In this document: positions 1-5,740 of the stretch, piece by piece
Numbering within the stretch: the stretch's first letter is position 1
How the letters are laid out: each line of letters begins with the position of its first letter
NCBI GenBank assembly: GCA_019240015.1
Contig: JAFAZB010000227.1
Coordinates: 1 to 5,740, forward strand
Direction: 5' to 3'
Length of the DNA: 5,740 nucleotides
From: Solirubrobacterales bacterium
GTDB taxonomy: Bacteria; Actinomycetota; Thermoleophilia; Solirubrobacterales; Solirubrobacteraceae
Program-made: the position numbers and the translations under genes
The notes under the pieces: model-generated
Seen by the model: only the letters and a program-made list of their open reading frames with translations
Databases searched by the model: none
Told to the model about the DNA's origin: nothing

Positions 1-237
1 CCCCGTGGCGCCCGCGACCATCGTGCGGACGAAGCGCTCGTGCCCGGGGGCGTCGATGACCGACAACCTTCGACCGGAAGGAAGCTCGAGCTGGGCGTAG
101 CCGAGCTCGATCGAGATCCCGCGCGCGCGCTCCTCCGGCAGGCGATCGGTGTCCACGCCGGTCAGCGCTCGGATCAGTGCGGTCTTGCCGTGGTCGATGT
201 GGCCCGCGGTGCCGAGCGTCAGCGGGAGCTCGCTCAT
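1..237 (-). CDS. selB: Selenocysteine-specific translation elongation factor SelB, N-terminal part (runs off the left edge)
   Basis: SelB is the EF-Tu-like GTPase that carries selenocysteinyl-tRNA to the ribosome at UGA codons marked by a SECIS element. Only the first 79 codons are present; the rest, including the C-terminal winged-helix domains that bind SECIS in this family, lies beyond base 1. The visible part is the start of the GTPase domain: the P-loop GHIDHGKT at residues 12-19, the SelB-like stretch TGVDTDRLPEERARGISIELGYA (residues 26-48; switch I/G2), and the G3 motif DAPGH at 62-66. The TGVDTDRLPEE block is typical of SelB rather than EF-Tu or IF2. The ATG overlaps the TGA of selA as ATGA, so translation is probably coupled to selA; I see no strong separate Shine-Dalgarno sequence. 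It is the last visible gene of the moaX-selA-selB operon. The identification is secure; completeness of the gene cannot be judged. Confidence 0.95.
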   Translation of the reverse strand, partial: MSELPLTLGTAGHIDHGKTALIRALTGVDTDRLPEERARGISIELGYAQLELPSGRRLSVIDAPGHERFVRTMVAGATG

Positions 238-1652
238 CCCGCGCGCGCGTCAGCGACCGCACGCGCGGCCGCAGCGGCGACCAGCTGAGCCTCCTCGTCG
301 GTGAGCGTCCGCGGGTCGAGCAATACCCGTCCGTCGTGGATCCGGGCGATCACCGGCGGATCGCCGGCGCGCAGCGCGCCCGCCAGCGCCGCCGGATCCG
401 CGGATGAAACCAGGGCCACGGCGGGTCCCTCGAGCTCGGTGAGCGGCAACGCCCCCCCTCCGACCTTGGCGGTCGCGCGAATCAGCTCGGCCTCCGGACC
501 GATTGCCGCTCGGATCAGCTCCGCCCGGGTGCTCAGCACGCGATCGCTCGCATCGAGCATCGCCAGCACTGGGATCTGCTCGCGCGCTCGCGCCGGCTCG
601 CGATACAGCCTGAGTGTCGCTTCGAGCGCAGCGAGCGACAGCTTGTCGATCCGCAGCGCCCGCGCCAGAGGGTGCTCGAGAGCGGCACCCACCGCGCCGG
701 CGCCCCCCATCAGCAGCCCCGCCTGCGGGCCACCGAGCAGCTTGTCGCCCGAGCAGCAGACGAGCGCGGCGCCCGCCCTGATCGACTCCTTGATCGACGG
801 CTCCTCGCCGAGCGCGAGGATGCCACTCGCGTTCGCGAGTACGCCCGACCCCACGTCGTCGATCACCGCGGCGCCCAGCCCGCAGAGCTCCGCAAGCGGC
901 GCCTGCTCGACGAACCCGAGCGTTCTGAAGTTCGACTGGTGCACGCGCAGGATCGCCCCGACCTCGCCCGGCGCCGCGGCGAGCGCCCGCTCGAAGTCGC
1001 GGGTCCGGGTGCGGTTAGTGGTCCCCACCTCGATCAGCTCCGAGCCCGATTGCGCCACCACCTCGGGGATCCGGAACCCGCCCCCGATCTCGACCAGCTG
1101 CCCGCGCGAGACGACCACGCCGCGGCCTGGACCGGCCAGCGCCGCGACCGCCAGCAGCACGGCGCCGGCGCCGTTGTTGACGACCATCGCCGCCTCGGCC
1201 CCGGTCAGCTCACACAACAGTCGCTCGACGTGGCGATGCCGTGAGCCCCGGGCGCCGCCGGCGAGCTCGAGCTCCAGGTTCGAGTAGCCCGCTGCCGCCC
1301 GCGCCACGGCCTCGCGCGCGGCGGCGGCCAGCGGCGCGCGCCCCAGGTTGGTGTGGACGATCACGCCGGTCGCGTTCAGCACGCGTCGCAGCGAGGGTCC
1401 CGTCAGTTCGGCGAGCGCTGCGCGGGCCTGCCGCAGGAGCCGCTGCTCGAGTCCGTCGACGGGCAGCTCGCCGGCGCTGAGGGCCGCCCTGGCCTGCGCG
1501 ATCGCGCGCCTCGCAGCCGCCACCGCGACCGCGTGCGGCGCGTCCAGCTCGGCGGCCAGCTCGTGAACCGCCGGCAGTGCCCTCAGGCGGTCCGCGTCCC
1601 CGGGCGGGTCGCCTCGGCCGCGCTTCAGTCCGGCTTCACGCCGCTCACCCAT
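234..1652 (-). CDS. selA: L-seryl-tRNA(Sec) selenium transferase SelA
   Basis: SelA is a cytoplasmic PLP enzyme that converts seryl-tRNA(Sec) to selenocysteinyl-tRNA(Sec) using selenophosphate. The product is 472 aa, close to the 463 aa of E. coli SelA. Visible marks are an N-terminal helical region (about residues 20-85), the family block RRVLNATGVIVHTNLGRAPL (89-108), GYSNLELEL (122-130), IDDVGSG (264-270), and the PLP-lysine motif SGDKLLGGPQAG (301-312) with the Schiff-base lysine at K304. The frame stays open far upstream, across the moaX gene, but that part reads as Arg/Gly-rich shadow. I chose the ATG at 1652: it gives a normal length and has AAGGA about 9 nt upstream, inside moaX. It overlaps the moaX 3' end by 28 nt, and its TGA overlaps the selB ATG, so the three genes form one transcript. 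No key residue looks missing. A start a few codons downstream cannot be excluded. Confidence 0.96.
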   Translation of the reverse strand: MGERREAGLKRGRGDPPGDADRLRALPAVHELAAELDAPHAVAVAAARRAIAQARAALSAGELPVDGLEQRLLRQARAALAELTGPSLRRVLNATGVIVHTNLGRAPLAAAAREAVARAAAGYSNLELELAGGARGSRHRHVERLLCELTGAEAAMVVNNGAGAVLLAVAALAGPGRGVVVSRGQLVEIGGGFRIPEVVAQSGSELIEVGTTNRTRTRDFERALAAAPGEVGAILRVHQSNFRTLGFVEQAPLAELCGLGAAVIDDVGSGVLANASGILALGEEPSIKESIRAGAALVCCSGDKLLGGPQAGLLMGGAGAVGAALEHPLARALRIDKLSLAALEATLRLYREPARAREQIPVLAMLDASDRVLSTRAELIRAAIGPEAELIRATAKVGGGALPLTELEGPAVALVSSADPAALAGALRAGDPPVIARIHDGRVLLDPRTLTDEEAQLVAAAAARAVADARAG

Positions 1653-2254
1653 TCGCCCTCTTCCTTCTTCCAGATCGGCGCCTGGGCCTTGATCTGGTCG
1701 ATTATCTCCCGCGCCCCGGAAAACGCCGCGTTCCGGTGAGGGGCGGACGCCGCCACCGCGACCGACGGCTCCGAGCGCACCACCACCCCGACCCGGTGCT
1801 CCGCCGCGGCCGCACACAGCCCGTGTCGCTCGATCGCGGCGGCGACGATCTCGGCGAGCTTGCGCTCCGCCATCGGCACGTACGCCTCGTAGTCGAGCTC
1901 GGTCACCTCGCGGGTGACGCCGAGGAAGGTGACCACCGCACCGGCCCGCGGGTCGCGGACCCGCTCCAGCAGTGGATCGAGCAGCAGCGGCTGGTCTGTC
2001 ACGCGCACGTGCATCACTCCGACCGACCCGCCTGACACCGGCGGTATCAGCGCGACCTCGTCGCCGGCGTGCAGGGGCTCCTCGCCGCGGGCGTACTCCC
2101 GGTTGACCGCCAGCACCACCGGCACTCCCGCGGTGAGCTCGGACATCCGGTCCAGCGCGTCTTGAACGAGGGCTCCTTCGGGCAGCTCCAGCTCGAGCTC
2201 CTCGGCGCCGGCGCGCTCTCGCAGCGCCGCGAACAGACGGACTCGCACCTGCAT
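1625..2254 (-). CDS. moaX: MoaD-MoaE fusion (MoaX-type molybdopterin synthase)
   Basis: The protein carries both subunits of molybdopterin synthase in one 209-aa chain; the enzyme adds two sulfurs to cyclic pyranopterin monophosphate in molybdenum cofactor synthesis. Residues 1-76 are a MoaD ubiquitin-like domain (start MQVRVRLFAALRERAG; end DEVALIPPVSGG with Gly-Gly at 75-76). Residues from about 81 are MoaE: GAVVTFLGVTRE (105-116), YVPMAERKLAEI (125-136), HRNAAF (173-178) and IKAQAPIWKKE (188-198). K189 and K196 have the spacing of the catalytic pair K119/K126 of E. coli MoaE. MoaD needs a free C-terminal Gly-Gly to carry the thiocarboxylate; in Mycobacterium tuberculosis MoaX the fusion is cleaved after the Gly-Gly, and the same is inferred here. 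There is no stop between the halves. This is the first gene of the operon; an ATG at residue 81 lies at the start of the MoaE part but has only a poorly spaced GGAG before it. No good Shine-Dalgarno precedes the first ATG. Confidence 0.93.
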   Translation of the reverse strand: MQVRVRLFAALRERAGAEELELELPEGALVQDALDRMSELTAGVPVVLAVNREYARGEEPLHAGDEVALIPPVSGGSVGVMHVRVTDQPLLLDPLLERVRDPRAGAVVTFLGVTREVTELDYEAYVPMAERKLAEIVAAAIERHGLCAAAAEHRVGVVVRSEPSVAVAASAPHRNAAFSGAREIIDQIKAQAPIWKKEEGEWVSGVKPD

Positions 2255-2351
2255 CGCAAGCCAAGGCTAGCCCCTGAGCGGCTTTGCCTCAGCCGACCCC
2301 GGCACCCTGAACCGCGGGCCGCGAGCACGCGCCGGAGGTAACCTCCCCGGG
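2255..2351. promoter_or_regulatory. Divergent intergenic region between moaX and the mutase gene
   Basis: These 97 bases must hold the start signals of both divergent units. On the minus strand TAGCCT (2269-2264) fits the TANNNT form of an actinobacterial -10 box and ends 9 nt before the moaX ATG. On the plus strand TAACCT (2339-2344) fits the same form and ends 7 nt before the mutase ATG. I find no convincing -35 hexamer at the right distance from either. Such short distances would give leaderless or near-leaderless mRNAs. A weak imperfect hairpin (CTGA, GGC, TTT loop, GCC, TCAG; 2274-2292) lies in the middle. Promoter assignment is inference from short motifs only. Confidence 0.35.
2334..2346 (+). 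repeat. Inverted repeat GGAGG-TAA-CCTCC overlapping the Shine-Dalgarno of the mutase gene
   Basis: A perfect 5-bp inverted repeat with a three-base centre; read as DNA it is a 13-bp palindrome with a single central base. The left arm GGAGG is a consensus Shine-Dalgarno, but it sits 13 nt before the ATG, longer than usual, and the right arm would pair with it in RNA. It also contains the TAACCT -10 candidate. It may be an operator, an SD-masking hairpin, or chance in GC-rich DNA. Confidence 0.4.
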
Positions 2352-3971
<1,620 letters not shown>

Positions 3972-4077
3972 TCACCTGAGAGAACGTTCCGCCGCCACCG
4001 CGCGGTCGCTGCGCATTCCCGGTTGCATTCGTGTGAACGGCGGAGGACTCGTGTCACCCCGCGCGAAACCACGACTC
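3972..4077. other. Spacer between the mutase and SRPBCC-like genes
   Basis: About 106 bases, assuming the next gene starts at the ATG at 4078. It contains an 8-bp palindrome GAACGTTC (3982-3989), a direct repeat of GCATTC (4013-4018 and 4025-4030), and GGAGGA (4042-4047). That last motif would serve a GTG at 4051 only at a very short distance of 3 nt. No clear terminator follows the mutase and no TANNNT box sits just before any candidate start, so read-through from the mutase gene is plausible. Confidence 0.4.
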
Positions 4078-4854
4078 ATGACAGAGCACGAGGCGAGTCG
4101 AACGATCGTCAAGTCAGCGCCAGAGCTGTGGGCGGAGTGCAGCGACTCGGCGTCGCTCGCCCGCCACCTCGGGCAGTTCGGGGAGATCCGGATCACGAAG
4201 CTCGAGCCCGAGACCGCCGTCGCCTGGGAGGGCGAGCTGGCCCGCGGCACGGTGAGGCTGGAGCCGGCGGGCTGGGGAACCCGAGTGATCCTCACCGCAC
4301 GCCCTCCCGGCCAGGCCACGCAGCCCCCCGGCCAGGCCGCACGCCCCCCCGGCCACCAGCCCTCACCGGGCTCGTCGTGGCAGCGCGAGCCGGCCTCGGA
4401 TCACCACGCCACTCCCGAATCGCCCCGGCAACCAGCCCCGCGGCCAGCGCCCGCCCCGCACCCCACCCCCGCCGGCGCGGATCACTCGCGCGCCCGCCGG
4501 GGGGCGGTCTTCGGCCGCGTGATGGGCATCTTGCGGCGGGCGCCCGGCCCAGGGTGGTCGCCGGCCTCCGACCCCCATCTGCCGCCCGCCCACCAGCTCG
4601 ATCGGCCACCGCGCGATCAGACTCCCAGACGCGCGACCCCGCCTGCGCCGCCGCGACCGGCTGCGGAGCAGCCCGCGCCGGCTCCGCCCCCACCGCGTGC
4701 CACGCCTGCCTCGCCGTCCGGCTCGCGCGATCGGCCTGGATCCGCCGGAGGATCCGTGCCTCAGAGCGGTGCCCTCCCCGACCCCCGCGCCGCGCTGACC
4801 TCGGCCCTGGACAGCCTGGGGCAAGCCCACCACCGTCCCTACTCCCGCGCCTGA
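4078..4854 (+). CDS. SRPBCC-like N-terminal domain with a long proline-rich tail, function unknown
   Basis: A 258-aa protein, not recognised as a named family. Residues 4-74 (start EASRTIVKSAPELWAECSD, end WGTRVILTA) look like part of an SRPBCC/START-type lipid- or ligand-binding fold: a beta strand, an ELW helix, HLGQFGEIRITKLEPE, AWEGELARGTVRLEP and a final strand. This is only about 70 residues, while full SRPBCC domains are about 140, so the fold would be shortened. From residue 75 the chain is rich in Pro, Ala and Arg and probably disordered. It holds a threefold 7-residue repeat (76-96), one hydrophobic island GAVFGRVMGILRR (142-154) and an ordered-looking end, ALDSLGQAHHRPYSR (243-257). 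There is no signal peptide or membrane segment. The ATG at 4078 puts the start just before the domain; GTG at 4033 or 4051 would add 15 or 9 residues. It lies between mutase and carboxylase genes on the same strand, so a link to CoA-ester metabolism is possible but unproven. Confidence 0.65.
   Translation: MTEHEASRTIVKSAPELWAECSDSASLARHLGQFGEIRITKLEPETAVAWEGELARGTVRLEPAGWGTRVILTARPPGQATQPPGQAARPPGHQPSPGSSWQREPASDHHATPESPRQPAPRPAPAPHPTPAGADHSRARRGAVFGRVMGILRRAPGPGWSPASDPHLPPAHQLDRPPRDQTPRRATPPAPPRPAAEQPAPAPPPPRATPASPSGSRDRPGSAGGSVPQSGALPDPRAALTSALDSLGQAHHRPYSRA
4303..4365 (+). repeat. Three tandem copies of a 21-bp repeat inside the SRPBCC-like gene
   Basis: The core CCCGGCCAGGCC occurs at 4306-4317 and 4327-4338, and as the variant CCCGGCCACCAG at 4348-4359. 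The spacing is exactly 21 bp each time. Because 21 is a multiple of 3 the frame is kept, and the protein shows PPGQATQ, PPGQAAR, PPGHQPS. It sits exactly where the folded domain gives way to the proline-rich tail, and probably arose by slippage or duplication. Confidence 0.85.
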
Positions 4855-4864
4855 CGTGCCCCCT

Positions 4865-4895
4865 GGGCCCGGGCCGCCCTCCGCGGCCCGGGCCC
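4865..4895 (+). terminator. Strong GC hairpin, probable terminator after the SRPBCC-like gene
   Basis: Two perfectly complementary 13-base arms, GGGCCCGGGCCGC (4865-4877) and GCGGCCCGGGCCC (4883-4895), enclose the five-base loop CCTCC. The hairpin begins 10 nt after the TGA of the upstream gene and ends 29 nt before the carboxylase ATG. No U-tract follows, only TCGACCCTC; U-poor hairpin terminators are known in high-GC actinobacteria. It could instead be an RNA-processing or stability element. Confidence 0.65.
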
Positions 4896-4906
4896 TCGAC
4901 CCTCAC

Positions 4907-4912
4907 TACACT
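4907..4912 (+). promoter_or_regulatory. Candidate -10 box TACACT for the carboxylase gene
   Basis: TACACT fits TANNNT and ends 12 nt before the ATG at 4925. A start of transcription about 7 nt downstream would leave a leader of only a few bases, which fits the lack of any Shine-Dalgarno before this ATG. The expected -35 position falls within the right arm of the GC hairpin and shows no consensus. Confidence 0.35.
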
Positions 4913-4924
4913 CGGCGCCCCCCA

Positions 4925-5740
4925 ATGCGCGACAAGGCTCCCGAGACCTACGAGGAGAAGCTCGCCCAGCTCGAGGAGCTGCGCTACGAGGCGATCCACT
5001 CGGGCACCGCTCAGGCGGTCGAGAAGCAGCACGCGAAGGGCAAGTACACGGCCCGCGAGCGGATCGAGAAGCTGCTCGACCCCGGCTCCTTCCAGGAGCT
5101 CGACACGTTCGTACGCCACCGCACCCACGAGTTCGAGATGCAGCGCAACCGCCCCTACGGCGACGCGGTGGTCACCGGCCACGGGACAATCGACGGCCGG
5201 CGGGTGTGCGTGTTCAGCCAGGACTTCACCGTGTTCGGCGGGTCGCTGGGCGAGGTGATGGCCGAGAAGATGTGCAAGATCATGGATCTGGCCGCCAAGA
5301 TCGGCTGCCCCGTGATCGGGATCAACGACTCGGGCGGAGCGCGGATCCAGGAAGGGGTGGTGTCGCTCGGGGCCTATGGCGACGTGTTCGTGCGCAACGT
5401 CCGCTGCAGCGGCGTGATCCCGCAGATCAGCCTGATCATGGGGCCCTGCGCCGGCGGCGCGGTCTATTCCCCGGCGATGACCGACTTCATCTTCATGGTC
5501 AAGGAGACCTCGCACATGTTCATCACCGGTCCCGACGTGGTCAAGACGGTGACCGGGGAGGAGCCCACCTTCGAGGAGCTCGGCGGCGCGATGAGCCACT
5601 CGAGCAAGTCCGGCGTCGCCCACTTCGCGGCGGAGGACGAGGACAGCTGTATCGAGGACACCCGCTACCTGCTCTCGTTCCTGCCGCAGAACAACCTCGA
5701 GATCCCGCCCCGGGTGCAGCCGACCGATGACCCGCTGCGC
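4925..5740 (+). CDS. pccB: Acyl-CoA (propionyl-CoA type) carboxylase, carboxyltransferase beta subunit, N-terminal part
   Basis: This subunit moves the carboxyl group from carboxybiotin to an acyl-CoA; with propionyl-CoA it makes methylmalonyl-CoA. The window holds the first 272 codons, about half of a family member of roughly 510-530 aa, and the frame is open to the right edge. Visible blocks are KQHAKGKYTARERIEKLLDPGSF (34-56), FSQDFTVFGGSLGEVMAEKM (97-116), INDSGGARIQEGV (133-145), IMGPCAGGAVYSPAMTDFIFM (171-191) and FITGPDVVKTVTGEE (199-213). These are the N-terminal crotonase-like half, with the glycine-rich oxyanion-hole segments at SGGAR and GPCAGGA intact. Acetyl-CoA and longer acyl-CoA substrates are handled by close relatives, and specificity is usually set in the C-terminal half, which is missing; the propionyl call leans on the methylmalonyl-CoA mutase gene upstream. 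The ATG at 4925 lies just before the normal N-terminus. It has no Shine-Dalgarno, and a GC hairpin separates it from the preceding gene, so it probably has its own promoter. Confidence 0.93.
   Translation, partial: MRDKAPETYEEKLAQLEELRYEAIHSGTAQAVEKQHAKGKYTARERIEKLLDPGSFQELDTFVRHRTHEFEMQRNRPYGDAVVTGHGTIDGRRVCVFSQDFTVFGGSLGEVMAEKMCKIMDLAAKIGCPVIGINDSGGARIQEGVVSLGAYGDVFVRNVRCSGVIPQISLIMGPCAGGAVYSPAMTDFIFMVKETSHMFITGPDVVKTVTGEEPTFEELGGAMSHSSKSGVAHFAAEDEDSCIEDTRYLLSFLPQNNLEIPPRVQPTDDPLR

Noticed and set aside
301..1287. Plus-strand open frame of 328 codons opposite selA
   Set aside because: Ser/Ala/Pro-rich shadow of a clear SelA coding sequence.
1625..1627. TGA ending moaX considered as a selenocysteine codon, given the sel operon
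   Set aside because: The MoaE domain is complete before it, and the reading beyond it runs into selA in another frame; there is no sign of a continued protein.
1653..2264. Upstream extension of the selA frame across moaX, giving a 676-residue reading
   Set aside because: The extra 200 residues are Arg/Gly/Ala-rich and match no family, while the overlapping frame encodes an unmistakable MoaD-MoaE. SelA has normal length from the ATG at 1652.
2274..2292. Hairpin CTGA/TCAG with GGC/GCC and a bulge in the divergent region
   Set aside because: Seven pairs with a two-base bulge, weak for a GC-rich genome, and not placed after any gene end; not enough for a terminator or riboswitch call.
4013..4030. 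Direct repeat GCATTC with 12-bp spacing before the SRPBCC-like gene
   Set aside because: Only six bases long and two copies; could be chance, so no operator is claimed.
4738..4755. Two GGATCC hexamers 12 bp apart in the proline-rich coding region
   Set aside because: A short palindrome repeated in GC-rich coding sequence, with no further symmetry.
4023..5258. Plus-strand open frame of 411 codons spanning the SRPBCC-like gene, the hairpin and the start of pccB
   Set aside because: It runs in a frame different from both genes, passes through the hairpin and an intergenic region, and reads as Arg/Pro/Ser low complexity.
4292..5623. Long minus-strand open frame of 443 codons opposite pccB and the proline-rich gene
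   Set aside because: High GC leaves few stops on the opposite strand. Its translation is His/Gly/Arg/Ala-rich without a recognisable domain, and the plus strand encodes a clear carboxyltransferase.

Overview
This is a very GC-rich window with tightly packed genes that are open from end to end. Its gene content and protein style (a MoaX-like MoaD-MoaE fusion, an Arg/Ala-rich SelA, a stand-alone methylmalonyl-CoA mutase catalytic chain, a PccB-type carboxyltransferase) suggest a high-GC actinobacterium, perhaps of the Thermoleophilia/Solirubrobacterales type. The taxon is inferred from composition and protein flavour, not from a marker gene. There are no RNA genes, mobile elements or CRISPR arrays.

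Left half (1-2254, minus strand, read right to left): a three-gene operon moaX (MoaD-MoaE fusion) -> selA -> selB. The genes overlap: selA starts inside the 3' end of moaX, and the selA stop shares bases with the selB start. selB runs off the left edge after 79 codons. The operon joins molybdopterin synthase to the two core proteins of bacterial selenocysteine insertion. The natural client for both is a molybdenum- and selenocysteine-containing enzyme such as formate dehydrogenase, which is not in the window.

Middle (2255-2351): a short divergent intergenic region. It holds TANNNT-type -10 candidates very close to both start codons, and a GGAGG-TAA-CCTCC inverted repeat just before the mutase gene.

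Right half (2352-5740, plus strand): a methylmalonyl-CoA mutase large subunit without a B12-binding domain; then a small SRPBCC-like protein with a long proline-rich tail built partly from a 21-bp tandem repeat; then a strong GC hairpin; then the first 272 codons of an acyl-CoA (propionyl-CoA type) carboxylase carboxyltransferase beta subunit. Carboxylase and mutase are successive enzymes of the propionyl-CoA -> methylmalonyl-CoA -> succinyl-CoA route (an epimerase acts between them). The SRPBCC/proline-rich protein between them is the least understood gene here and the main candidate for something undescribed.
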